Shown here: positions 47,201 through 58,112 of the stretch, piece by piece | Layout: each line of letters opens with the position of its first letter | How positions within the stretch are numbered: position 1 is the stretch's first letter | Source of the DNA: Eleusine coracana subsp. coracana | Taxonomy: Eukaryota > Streptophyta > Magnoliopsida > Poales > Poaceae | NCBI GenBank assembly: GCA_032690845.1 | Contig: CM064426.1 | Span: forward strand, 64,890,631-64,954,630 | DNA: 64,000 nucleotides | Reading direction: 5' to 3' | Position numbers and translations under genes: made by a program | The notes under the pieces: generated by a model | Database searches by the model: none | Seen by the model: the letters and a program-made list of their open reading frames with translations, nothing else | Told to the model about the DNA's origin: nothing

Positions 47201-48780
47201 TCCCAATAGCCTCATGATGAGGTCAAAACAAGCAACCGGGTATATCTCTGACATCTCTCATCCTTAGTATCAGTAAGAGAGTTTATATCACATACATTTC
47301 AGAAGTTAGAATATGCATGCAAATCTTCCGAACCAATTTCAATCGAGATTGTATTTTAAATTAAATGAGGTTCAAGTATTTAAATAAATTTTAAAACAAA
47401 CTATGTGAAGGTACTCTTAAAATGTTCATGAAACACTATCTTTAAAAAACACATTTATAGAATCTATAGTACAAAAGAAAGTTTTAGCTAATTTTCAAAA
47501 ATTGTATCAGGTGTCTAAATAGTCAAAATAAATTAAATCATCCTTAACAATTTGCTATGGTACATGGTGAGGTGTGGAATTTTTTGTCAACACAAATGTG
47601 ATTTTTGGTGTTAACTAAAGACTACAAAAAAAGGTTCTAGCTCATAGTTCCATAAGTTTAGAAATACCAACTACTAGTTTGTAGCTGCATAAAAGAGTTT
47701 ATGCATGTGATCTTATTTTTAACTACTTTTTTAACCGATGAAATTAGGATCTTGTTATCTGCTTTTGAAATTGATGAAACCAAGAGCTATCTTTTTGGCT
47801 CTTGAATGCCGCAACATGGTGAAGGTACTTAAGAGTGCGTTTGACAGATCTTATTAAAGTAGTTATAGAAGTGCTTATAGCTTAATAAACATTTTAGAGT
47901 GTTAAACAACAAAACAGATAAAGTGCTTATATGGTATAAGCACGTGTAAACAATTTGCAATTTTGTCCTAACATAATCACTTTAAGGAAAGCAACAAAAG
48001 ATAGCTTATTATGCTTATGGGTCTTAATAAGCATAATTATAAGTAACTTTAAAACATAAATATAAAACCTGTCTAACATAATATACTTGCAAACATCATA
48101 TGTGTTTTCATAATGTCATCATCAAGTCGATTTTGGAGGTGGGCAAATTAAAAATTGTTTCTGGCAATTTCACTGTGAAAACTTTTTGCAGAAAGCAGAA
48201 TTTTGTTGCAAACATCATATATGTTTTCATAATGTCATCATCAAGTTGGTTTTGGAGGTGGGCAAATTAGAAATTAAAATATCTTACTACTATACATGTT
48301 TTTCAAAATTAGACAGGACGTAATGAATTCAATATTGATTGAAGGATATCTCTTGATATGATTGTATTTATAGAAATAGAAAATTTGAAAAAATGAGATG
48401 AGTAGTCAGGCCATTTAGGCATTCAATCGAATTAATGTGTGTGCGCCCATGTGGTTGTGCTAAAAATCAGAAAATGGATAAAGAGTTCACCTTGACCTGA
48501 TTCCACCGTTCCTGTTTCCTGATTGCTGAATTAGGAGAACAAAAAACTCAATAAATACATTTGTTTCTGAATTACATGTCACAGTGTCTGAGTTTTCAGT
48601 GAAAAGAATAGACGATCATTAATCCATGAAAAATAATATGGCAACCCAATCTAAAGCACGTAAACAACCTATTTTAACAATCAATTACCAGATCTAACAA
48701 CATCACATTATCGATTGATCTTATATTTACGTTTGGGGCACCATACCTGCTTTTATCTCCTAGCCGAATAGGGGAACCTG
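47201..48780. other. Spacer of unit C with a local duplication; no gene
   Basis: 47665-47810 matches spacer motifs of units A and B (TAGTTTGTAGCTGC, GGCTCTTGAATG). A stretch at 48091-48157 (AACATCATATGTGTTTTCAT...) is repeated at 48210-48275, a 119 bp period. No coding sequence seen. Confidence 0.55.
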
Positions 48781-49121
48781 CTAGTCGATGGGACACAAGA
48801 GACCTGCTGCTGCGAGCGAGAGAATGCAAGAATGGGCATTCGATCTAGCCACGCTCATCAGCACCAGCGATGATCCATCTGCAATGGGGGCGCTCGATAT
48901 AGACGCAACTCCCATCCACGCCGCCACGCTCAGAGGCGGCTCGCCCTGGATCTGGCGCCAGACCATCGAGCATGAGGATGGTGAGGTCAGCGAGGGCCTT
49001 CCGTGTGCAGCGGATCTGGGCCACCCCGAGCGCGACATCAGAGAGGAGGTCAGGGGTGAGGAGGGCCCGAAACTGCTCACGACAGAGAAAGAAAAGTCGA
49101 GGTGACTGATCCAGGCTACGG
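48781..49121. other. GC-rich, gene-derived-looking sequence, unassigned
   Basis: Directly continues the MORN fragment downstream. Open on both strands (183 codons minus, 106 plus) but with no recognised domain. One minus-strand frame contains ALGVAQIRCTRKALADLTIL, which looks like real protein sequence from some other gene. Probably a second captured fragment. Confidence 0.4.
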
Positions 49122-49490
49122 AGAGGAGGTCGGCGGCGTGGCCGTCGTACTTGCCGTCCACCCAGTCGCCCTCATACCTGCCGCCGCCCTTGCCGAAGAA
49201 GCTGTACACGCCGCTGCCGTTGCGCCGCCCCGCATGGAACTCCCCCTCGTTGCTGCAAAACTCCACGCCCTCGCGCACCTCCTCCTCCTTGTGCTTCCTC
49301 TGCTCATCCTCCCTGATGAACCAGTGCACGGAGGCGGAGGAGCAGGGTGAGGTGGTAGTGGTACTAGTAGCCGCTGCCGACTAGGTGCTGGATGGGGAGG
49401 AGCAGAGCGATGTGGTAGCCGCCGCCGCCGACCAGATGCAGGAGGAGCAGGGCGAGCGCGACAAGGAGGAGGAGCAGGGCTGCATGGGAC
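49122..49490 (-). pseudogene. 5' fragment of a MORN-repeat membrane protein gene
   Basis: On the minus strand a hydrophobic Leu-rich segment (LLLLLVALALLLLHLVGG, about 49480-49420) is followed by VHWFIREDE (about 49330), an acidic spacer, VREGVEF, then two MORN-type units (EGEFHAGRRNGSGVY and RYEGDWVDGKYDGH). This order matches plant MORN-repeat proteins with an N-terminal membrane segment. The fragment stops after the second repeat, where intact proteins go on for six or more. There is a TAG and a frame change between the hydrophobic part and VHWFI, and a few residues are missing in the first repeat. Likely a captured or duplicated gene piece. Confidence 0.75.
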
Positions 49491-49533
49491 TTCTTCTCAT
49501 CGGGCGCCTCGAACGACGACGCCGACAGCTTAG

Positions 49534-49568
<35 letters not shown>
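49534..49568. repeat. Poly-C tract, 35 bp
   Basis: Thirty-five consecutive C, followed by GGGGGCGTCCCAGAAAATTC. The length may be unreliable in the assembly. Confidence 0.95.
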
Positions 49569-49570
<2 letters not shown>

Positions 49571-49589
49571 GGGCGTCCCAGAAAATTCC

Positions 49590-50218
49590 AGGCCCTATGC
49601 AAAATCCTTCCAAGGCTGTCATATTTATATGTAATTTTGTATTATGATTAGCCACTCAAAGAACGTTCTAATTAAGATTTCTATGTTTTTTTTATTATGG
49701 TCGTTAGTAAACATATACATCAATCAAATGATTATTGAAAGGACAATTCAAACATATCAATAACTCCTTTCTTGAGATCAAGATAAATCATCTATTAAAT
49801 TTTGTTTCTTTAAGTTATAGATAATAAGGAATTGTATTTCTAATCCAAATTGCAAAAGACATAGCTTGTAAATTGGAATAGTAGATTTAACTTGATGTGG
49901 CTAATGGAGTGTGGATTCGTGCTGACCTGATGCCTGATGACACCGCTGATGGGCAATGGACATGTGCCGCTGCCCCATTCACTAAGCGAAGGCAAGAGCT
50001 AGAGCGGCAGGGTCTATAGAGAGGTCCGACAGATACACAGCAATACTAAGCTACGATCTAATTGTCATGTCCGGAACCGTATGCAAATCTTGTTGCCATT
50101 GTGCAAATGTACATGCGCGAGTCCAGACTGATCGCTAATTGATTCCTATGAATCAGTACCTCCAATGCCTCAACTAATTAGCTAAGCAGCAGATTGCACA
50201 AAGGATAGTCAGCTCAGA
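49590..50218. other. Intergenic stretch between the poly-C tracts; no gene
   Basis: AT-rich; nothing recognised. Confidence 0.4.
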
Positions 50219-50309
50219 TCGGAGGCCCTTGAATTTCAGGGGCCCTGTGCCGTCACACTGCTCGCACATGCACAAGGACGGCCCTGCCCCCCCCCCCCCC
50301 CCCCCCCCC
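50219..50309. mobile_element. Terminal-like sequence of a DNA transposon next to poly-C
   Basis: AGGGGCCCTGTGCCGTCACA and ACAAGGACGGCCCTG followed by 23 C (50287-50309). Read on the minus strand it starts CAGGGCCGTCCTTGTG, which resembles the end of a widespread plant DNA element, possibly hAT-like, recalled from memory. A related string (AATTCCAGGCCCTATGC) follows the first poly-C tract at 49580. Confidence 0.4.
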
Positions 50310-50854
50310 GCCGCTGCCGTCCATTCCGTAACAATCCACCCCCTTTCCCTGATTTTTTTTCTTCCTGGTTTTCTTGAAAGAGCTGCATGCCCGTCTGTTT
50401 TTGTTGCCGCCTCAGATGAGATATCGATGCAGAGGATGAAGAGAGGGGATGGGAAGTGGGGGCGGCGGCGGTGAAGGAAGGCAAGCTCCTTCAATCATGC
50501 ATGCGGAGTCCGGGGACGAGGCGGTCTCCTTCAAATATGCGCGAAGGTTCGGCGGGGATGTGCGGGAATGGGTAGGGAATCAACTCGGTGACAAATGTTT
50601 TTCAAAGGAGAAGACCATAACACTACAAAATGTAAGATGTTACGTTTAAAAAAATTAAAGACCCACAAATCATATGTAAGATAGCTATTTGTGCTAAAGT
50701 GATCAGAGTAGTGGGCCCGCAATTAGGTGAAAATTAATGGCTAATAGGATAGGGTTGGGTATGAACTCAGGTTAGTGGTTTTAGAGAGAATGTTTAGCCT
50801 TTATAATATAGATTTATGTCAAGATTTTTACAATGTAACAATCTATACCCAAAG
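50310..50854. other. GC-rich then AT-rich stretch; no gene recognised
   Basis: 50420-50600 is GC-rich and may be another captured gene piece (open frames to 106 codons, no domain). The remainder shows nothing. Confidence 0.35.
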
Positions 50855-51015
50855 CATCAATGGTTCTTTCATCACCCTTCTTCCTAAGCATGATCATCAA
50901 CTTCCATTAATAACTACAGGCCTATTTCATTTCTAAACTCTAGCATCAAACTCATCATCAAGATCTTGGCAGATAGACTTCAACAGGTGATTATGGATTT
51001 AATTCATCAGAACCC
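50855..51015 (+). pseudogene. L1-type LINE reverse transcriptase fragment
   Basis: Translating the plus strand gives INGSFITLLPK followed, after a frame change, by NYRPISFLNSSIKLIIKILA and DRLQQVIMDLIHQN. This is the conserved N-terminal RT segment of plant L1 LINEs (RPISLLN...K...ADRL). Only about 160 bp remains. Its right end joins directly to PAH copy D. No poly-A tail or duplication is seen, so the junction looks like a deletion or recombination rather than a simple insertion end. Confidence 0.8.
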
Positions 51016-52000
51016 CGTGACCAGGGTGGAACTCGTCACGGGAGGCCGGCTCCGGACTCGAATGTTGCAGCGACGTTGCCCAGGAACGCTACGTCGCCAC
51101 GTCGCCCCACTGCGGCTGTGCCATCTTACGTCGCCGATCCTCCCGACAACGGCGGCGGAAAATGGATTAAACTCCGATCGATAGAGATACGCCCTCCTTT
51201 CACACGGCAGTAGATGTATTATAGATATATCATCATCAATATGTGCGTGATCGTGTCCGATCCGGATACCAAAGGGTTCATCTAGCTTTTGTGCCATTCT
51301 GCACGCACAGCAGCAGCAAAAGAAGAGAAGGGACGGGCGTACCGTGCTCGTCGCCGGCGCAGATGCACAGTCAAACGGAACTCCCAGTGAAACTCGGTGT
51401 CAGCACGGAATTGAAGGCGCCCCAAAGATGAGCGAGCAGGCTCACTACTCTCTGTTCTCTGTTCTCGAGCACCATGGAGGCAGGGGCAAAACCAAAATGG
51501 CGCCCCAACAATGGTCAGTCCCTCACCATATGTCGCCATGGACATTTGTCTCTATCCTGTGCAAGAACAATGCACGCGTGTTTTGCCTAGCACGTTCTGC
51601 TTTGTGAGGCGCTTGCTGTGTGAGCAGAACATGTAACTCGAGCGCCCAGATCGCCACATTCAGAAACAACTGGCAAACATACGGCTTGTTCATCAGATTC
51701 TTTGATGTGGACCTCTGCTGCTCCTCAAATGCCCGATCACTATATTTCAGACATGCAAAATCCGTAAGGGTTCAGTGCCACCTAGCAGAGCCTCACAAAT
51801 CTAGTGACCATTCTCTGTAGATACATATGAATTATCTGACTCAACTTTTCATTAACGGAGGATCATGCTGATAGTATGCCTTTTCTAAAAAAAAATGCTA
51901 ATAGTCTGCCCTATCGAAGTTGAGTAACCGAGGATTAAGAATTTAAGATATGAAATAAGAACGAAAATGTTTGTGGCTAATCACACAACGGTGCATTACT
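51000..52000. repeat. Duplicated block X with PAH 5' end, copy 2
   Basis: Matches 34420-35430 with small insertions and deletions. It contains the same sequence around GATGAGCGAGCAGGCTCACT and GAGCACCATGGAG. This places the stub as a fourth member of the array. Confidence 0.9.
51016..51124 (-). pseudogene. PAH-domain gene copy D, 5' stub
   Basis: ATG at 51124 begins MAQPQWGDVAT followed by a stop. Other frames show AFLGNVAATF-like and SRDEF residues, matching the first about 45 codons of the family. The gene is then cut off by LINE sequence. Upstream it continues into block X exactly as copy C does. Confidence 0.8.
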
Positions 52001-52374
52001 GAGTGTTTATGACACAAGATAACTCAATTGTGTGGAAGGCACTCTTATATTCAGCTTATGTAGACACATTTAATTAGCACAAATGCATGGTCGCAACAGT
52101 AACTAGTAATATGTTGCGCTCCAGTCCATCCTATCAATCCTCAAAAGCTCATCCTAGTAGTTTGCTCTCGCTGGCTGCATCTTTGGGCTTTTATTTTCTG
52201 CCAAAATAGAACATTTGCTTCATTTATGTATTCAAAGTTTGCAATCTTGATTACTTTTAGGAGTCCATCCGCATGTTCATCTTCCGATGGTTAATCAGTC
52301 CTTAGCTTTTGGTCACAATCCTCTCTAGTGTATTGCACTTACAGAAGCATCATATTGGATTTGTTATGACAACA
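52001..52374. other. Spacer between blocks X and Y of unit D
   Basis: No gene or repeat recognised. Confidence 0.35.
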
Positions 52375-52806
52375 ACAGTTAGCAAGGTAAGCATAGTTGT
52401 CCACACCTGCATGTGTGCCACACATAAATGTGATAGACACATCAGAAAAATTGTTTATTCATGCATGATCTATCTGGAAAAAGCAAGCAACCCAAATAAT
52501 GTACATGCACAACTGCAAACTCTATGACTTAGATAATCAGCATGTAAGAAGAATGTTAAGCACACGTGTTATGAACACTAACCCGTTCATCTTCCTGTGT
52601 ACGTTGTCCAGGGTAATAAACCTTTATTTCACCTATTTAAACACTACATCAGAATGGCATCACTATTCATACTTGATATGACCCATTCTATGAGATGGTA
52701 AGCTAATGTGAACCCTTCTAGTACGAAAAAAAAGTAAGAGTTTGTGCTCGCGTGTGTGACCCACTCAAAGTCAAAAATCAAACAACGAGTGATAACACCT
52801 AATTTA
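52375..52806. repeat. Duplicated block Y, copy 2, left part
   Basis: Matches 29740-30160. It is interrupted at AATTTA (52801-52806) by the nested insertion and resumes at 59492. Confidence 0.88.
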
Positions 52807-53579
52807 GACTGACTCCAACAAAAGAGTGTATTTTCCAAGAGGCAAAATCCTCTTTGCTTCTCGTGAACAATAGCAGTAGCAGAAGAGCCAGTTTGGAGAG
52901 GCAAATGGCCACCTTCTCGCTTGCGCTCGCACCATGTCCTCCACGGTGCTGCGGGAGGTGTTCGCAGCGCAGCGCTGCGTCGTCACGGGCCTGCAGGAGG
53001 CGGAGCATGGCATCAGGCGCCGACATAGTTGGAGGCGGAGCACGACGTTGGGCCGCCACCATTGGAGCAGAGCTCCGACGAGCTCATCCATTGGAGAAAG
53101 GGAGCCACCCTAGGAGTCAACGACACGAGCATCCTTCGCTGATTACCTAGGACCCCGACGTGATTCCGACGCCGCCGCCGAGCATCACCGTCGTTCCTCT
53201 TCATCTGCCTTCGTTGAGCCGTTTCGGAGCCGCGCATCATCCTAGGTGAGCTCATGAGCCTCTCCTCTCTTCCCCCATCTACTCGCCATGAGAAATCGAG
53301 GCGTGTAGAGTGAGAACGACCAACTCCATCAATGCACCGCCGTGGACCTCGTCGGCATTGACCAACACCTACGCCCCTCTTCCATGTCAGTGTGTGCTAC
53401 TGTGATGGCCCCCAACCCTGCGCCAAAATGTATTCAGAGGAGAGAGTGTAGTCAATTTTAGCTCGTCTCTCTCCTCGAAGGCAAAAATGGTTGTTGTTTT
53501 GTCTTCTCTGTTACAATTGCATCATAAACAGTAGCTAAAGGAGAGATATTTTGGGATTTACCTACCCCTTTGCATGAGG

Positions 53580-53584
53580 TGTTG
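53580..53584. repeat. Target-site duplication TGTTG, left of copia
   Basis: Precedes TGTGAGTAAAATGGG and is repeated at 59475-59479. Confidence 0.9.
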
Positions 53585-54319
53585 TGTGAGTAAAATGGGA
53601 CAGCGGAAGTGACCAAATTAACAAGCTAATCGCTCATGGCATTTCACCGAACACCTTGTGTGCAGGAATCAAAACAGCACCTACACTTCAAATGTCACAA
53701 CCACAAGCTATCCAATGATTCAACAAGAGTATATTTGCAGCAATTAGCTCATCGACAACAACAGTCCTATCATCAAACCATCAAAATATCAAAGAACTCA
53801 TGTATGCCTCTTATGTCAAATATTCCATACAAGCAACCACTTGAGATATAAACCAATAGCAAGCAAGATGGTGACTTAATCAACTTATATGACAAAGAGA
53901 ATACCGAAATAATGGAAGACACACGGATTTACGTGGAAAACCCCTTGCGGGGAAAAACCCACGGGCGGCGGCGAGCAACAATTCACTATGAAGATGAAGG
54001 ATATAAGAGGTGGGAGCCAACAAGCATGGGGAGGCTCCAAATCCCCGAATCACTCTCTCAAATTGGTGGATTTGGTGCCTCTCAATCCTCTCCCTTTTCA
54101 CCCTAACCCTAGCTCTCTCTCCCTCAAGAACAAGTTAAGAAACAGAGGAGGTTCGGGTTCCTTTTGGGGCTGGTTTTACAATTTTTTAGAACACCCCATA
54201 AGGTTACAGTTTATGACAGAAAAACCCCCATTCAGCTTAGTACACATATAGACTAAGTTTTGCATTATACATTAGCTAAATTAGGTCACAAATGGTGAAA
54301 TTAGGACCTGCATATCATA
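53585..54319 (-). repeat. 3' LTR of copia (735 bp)
   Basis: Begins TGTGAGTAAAATGGGACAGC and ends TGCATATCATA. It aligns with 58113-59474 once the Stowaway-like insert is removed. It reads CTTAGTACACATATAG at the site where the other LTR is interrupted. A polypurine-like tract (minus GGTGGAGACTT) abuts its end. Confidence 0.95.
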
Positions 54320-54633
54320 AGTCTCCACCTCAGCGATAATTGAACCATAGAGCCAATAAAAATCCAATCTTCAAATACCTCATCTTCAAGTGAATAAATC
54401 AACATGTAACAACCTCACCGCCTCCAATTCTCCACTTGGGAGCTAAATCGAGTAAGCACAAACACCCAACAAGTTCAAGCAATGCTCAAACTTGGCCCTC
54501 AGAACCACCTTGGTTAACATATCAGCTGTTATCTTTTGTGCCAATTTTCTCAACATACAAAGATTTACGTTTCACATGAAGCCGAATAAAGAAATTTCGC
54601 ACATCAATATGCTTGGTTCTCTCATGAAATTTT

Positions 54634-57600
54634 TCATCTTTTGCAAGGTGAATCAACTTGCTCAATGCCCAAATCACCAAGAAAACCATGCAACCAAAAA
54701 GCTTCCTTCACTGCCTCAGTCAATGACATAAACTCAGCTTCTATAGTAGATAAGGCAACTGTATGCTGCAATGTTGTCTTCCAACTAATACATGACCCAC
54801 AAAGATAAAATACATAACCAGTGAGGGAATGCCTCCAATCAAGATCCCCGGCAAAATCAAAATCTGAAAAACCAACAACCTGTCCCGGATTTGTTGCCCT
54901 TTGATCAAACATCAAACCATATTTGCTTGTGCCTCTAAGATACCGAAGGATCCACTGTACTGCCTTACAATGTTCCTTGCCTGACTTTGACATAAAATGG
55001 CTCACAACACTAACTGCATATGCAATATCAGGACGTGTGCAAACCATAGCATACATCAAGCTACCAACAACACAAGCATAAGGAACTCTTGACATGTACC
55101 TCTTCTCCTCTTCATCCAATGGCCCAGATGAAGTAGAATGTCTAAAATGTGCAGCTAATGGAGTAGAAACGGGTTTTGCTTGTGACATATGAAATTTATG
55201 TAAAATCTTTTCAATGTACTGACTCTGTGAATGCCATAATCTGCCCCTAGATCTATCATGATAAATATCCATACCCAACAACCTCCTGGCTGCACCCAAA
55301 TCCTTCATCTCAAACTCATTTTTCAGCATGGTCTTTGTTTCATCAATAGCTGAACAACGCTTCCCTGCAATAAGGATGTCATCAACATAAAGCAACATAT
55401 ACACCCTTGAGCCATCTGCAAGTATCTGCTAAAAAATGCAACCATCATATGGGCTTCTTTCAAATCCATGACTAGAAACATAAGAATCAAAATGATGGTA
55501 CCATTGCCTTGGAGATTGTTTCAAGCCATATAGTGACTTCTTTAACAAATAAACGTGGTTTTCCTTGCCTTCAACCGCAAAACCTTCTAGGTTGTGCCAT
55601 AAAGATTTTCTCCTCAAGCTCACCATGAAGAAATGTTGTCTTCACATCCATTTCCTCTAATTCTAAATCAAATAGAGCAACCAAAGCCAACAAAGCCCGA
55701 ATGGAATTATGCTTCACAACTAGAGAGAATACCTCATGGTAATCAATTCCTTCTTTCTCACTGAAGCCCTTTGCAACCAATCTAGCTTTATACCTTGGAG
55801 CATCAATTCCTGGAGAAGAATATTTGAGCTTAAACACCTATTTACAACCAACAATTTTGCGCCCTTTGGGCGGCAACACCAAGTCCCAAGTGTGATTCTT
55901 ATGCAATGATTCCATCTCCTCTGTCATAGCCTGGACCCAATTAGCTACCTCAGGACTGATAACTGCCTCTCTATAAGTGCTAGGCTCATCATGCTTAATA
56001 CCCTGTGCAACTGTCAAAGCGAAAGTAGTTGTACCTCTACCTCTCGCAACTGGTGTGACCCACTCTCCATAACGCTGTGGTGGCTGCCTCTGTCTCTGAA
56101 TGCGATGTGCAATAGGAGAGTTTGAAGCCTCTGAAGCTCCACCTAAAATTGCATCCTCTAACTGACCATCAGCTGCATCTGACTCATCATCTGCCTCATC
56201 TGTGTCATCATGAACACCATCTACAGACTCTGACAATAATGGCTGCTCCTGCTGCTGACTCTCAACTATAGTAGACTCAGTCACTGGAGTCTCTACCTCA
56301 AATGTTACCCTTGGTGCTACCTGCTCTTCCTCAGAACCACCACCTGTAGAAGGTCCACCTGAAGTGGAAGCCTCTTCCAACTACCGACAATCTGAAGTAA
56401 TGATCATCATCTTATCGAAGGTCACATCCCTGCTGACGATCACTTTAGAGGGTCTATAATCTTTACACCACAAACGATATCCCTTAACTCCATCACCATA
56501 ACAAGACACACTTCAATGCTCGAGGTTGCAACTTGTTCTGGCGAATGTGAGCATACGCCGGACAACCAAATACCCTCAAGTGATCATAGTGAGGAGGTTT
56601 GCTAGACCATACCTCCTCTGGTGTCTTGCACTCAATAGTTGTCGATGGCGAGCGGTTGACCAAATAGCATGTTGTGGTAACTGCTGCTGCCCAAAGACTC
56701 TGTGGTAACCCTGCATAAGAGAGCATACAACAGGTCCTCTCCGACAATGTCATATTCATACGTTCCGCTACTCCATTCTACTGTGGAGTACCAACTGCGG
56801 TGTAGTGTCTAGTAATGTCGGTGTCCCGACAAAACTTCTCAAACTCTCCCGAGTGGAACTCAGTGCCATTATCTGATCTCAAATATTTGACCTTCCTCTC
56901 TGTTTGTGTTTCCACCATAGCCTTCCACTGACGGAAATGAGCAAATGTCTCATCCTTGGACTTTAGGATATAGACCCAAACCTTCCTACTGAAATCATCA
57001 ACAAAGGTTAGCAAATATTTTCCACCTCCAATTGATGTTACCGGTGCATCACCCCATAAATCAGTATGCACATAGTCAAGAATGCCCTTACTCGTGTGCA
57101 CAGACCTGCTAAACCTCAAACGAGTTTGCTTCCCAAAAACACAATGCTCACAGAATTACAAACTACCTATCTTTCTGCTGCCCAACAGACCATGATGACT
57201 CAATTCTGCCATACCTTGCTCTAACATGTGCCCCAATCTCATATGCCACAAAGTAGTCATGGTGTCATCATCCACCTGGGAACTTGAAGCCACTACAGCT
57301 GACCCAGTAATTAAACTACCCTGCAAGAAATACAGATCATCTATATCAGGAGTAGTAAGAGCCTGCATCAGACATAAGGAACCTCTGAACACCTTGATCT
57401 GATATCTATGAGTGACAAACTTATAGCCCTTTCGATCAAGTTCCTTAAAAGAGATCAAATTCTTAGCCAGTCCAACCACATGGCGAACATTTGTGAGTGT
57501 GCGAACAATGTCATCAAACTTCTTGAATCTGATTATGCCAATACCAACAACTCTACACTTTGTGTTGTTGCCCATAGAAACTGAACCTCCACTTATAGGC

Positions 57601-57806
57601 TCATAAGTGGCAAACCACTCTTTGTGCTGACACATATGGTAAGAACAAGCAGAATCAAGAACCCAATCAGTGTTGAAACTCATATCACAATCGGCTGAAA
57701 CACTAGAAGCACTATACCCAACTGAACCATCAGCACTAACAACAAGCAAGTCACCATACTCCTTAGAATCATCATCTGCAACTGCCACAATATCTGCAAG
57801 AGCCAA
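54634..57806 (-). pseudogene. pol of copia (PR-INT-RT-RNase H), with stops and frameshifts
   Basis: In order: protease WVLDSACSYHMC (about 57660); gag-pre-integrase LWHMRLGH; integrase with HTDLWG, RSDNGTEFHSGEF and NGVAERMN; a variable acidic linker; RT with YKARLVAKGFSEKEGIDYHE, LLKKSLYGLKQSPRQWY and an intact YVDDILIAG box; and RNase H ending in ALSTIEAEFMSLTEAVKE. TAA at 57156-57158 and TAG at 56778-56780 lie in the integrase part. Frames shift near 56505 and between 55571 and 55626, and a stop lies at about 55429. The product would have been one polyprotein. Confidence 0.93.
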
Positions 57807-58071
57807 ACGGAGCTACAACAGCCTTCTCCTCACAAACCTGCCTTAACACATTATCTGCAAGAGTCAAACGGAGCACTGCCAATGCCTTCTTACCAATATT
57901 TTTCATCTCCTCTCCAGAAGTTATTGCCAATTCTGGATCAACATTTTCCAAAGCACCATCCAAACCCTTGTCAACCAACACAGATTGTATTTTCACTTGC
58001 CATAATCGAGAATCACCATTTCCATCAAATTTGCTTACTTCCAAATGTGAAATTTTGAAGCAAAACAACAA
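57772..58071 (-). pseudogene. gag N-terminus of copia, most of gag deleted
   Basis: ATG at 58071, just inside the primer site. VSKFDGNGDSRLWQVKIQSV and ADNVLRQVCEE match the start of copia gag. The remaining gag, including the CCHC knuckle, is missing, and the sequence joins protease within about 60 bases. At the junction GCAAGAG(T/C)CAAACGGAGC occurs twice (about 57795 and 57857), suggesting repeat-mediated rearrangement. Confidence 0.8.
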
Positions 58072-58097
58072 CTAAACCCGTGCCTTTGATATAACAC

Positions 58098-58110
58098 GGC
58101 TCTGATACCA
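58098..58110 (-). other. Primer-binding site of copia, tRNA-Met type
   Basis: TGGTATCAGAGCC on the minus strand, two bases inside the right LTR start at 58113. Same primer tRNA as the first gypsy element. Confidence 0.92.
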
Positions 58111-58112
58111 CT

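Noticed and set aside
48788..49105. Plus-strand open frame of 106 codons opposite the MORN fragment
   Set aside because: No recognised domain. The minus strand has the MORN match continuing into the same stretch, so this is probably a shadow.
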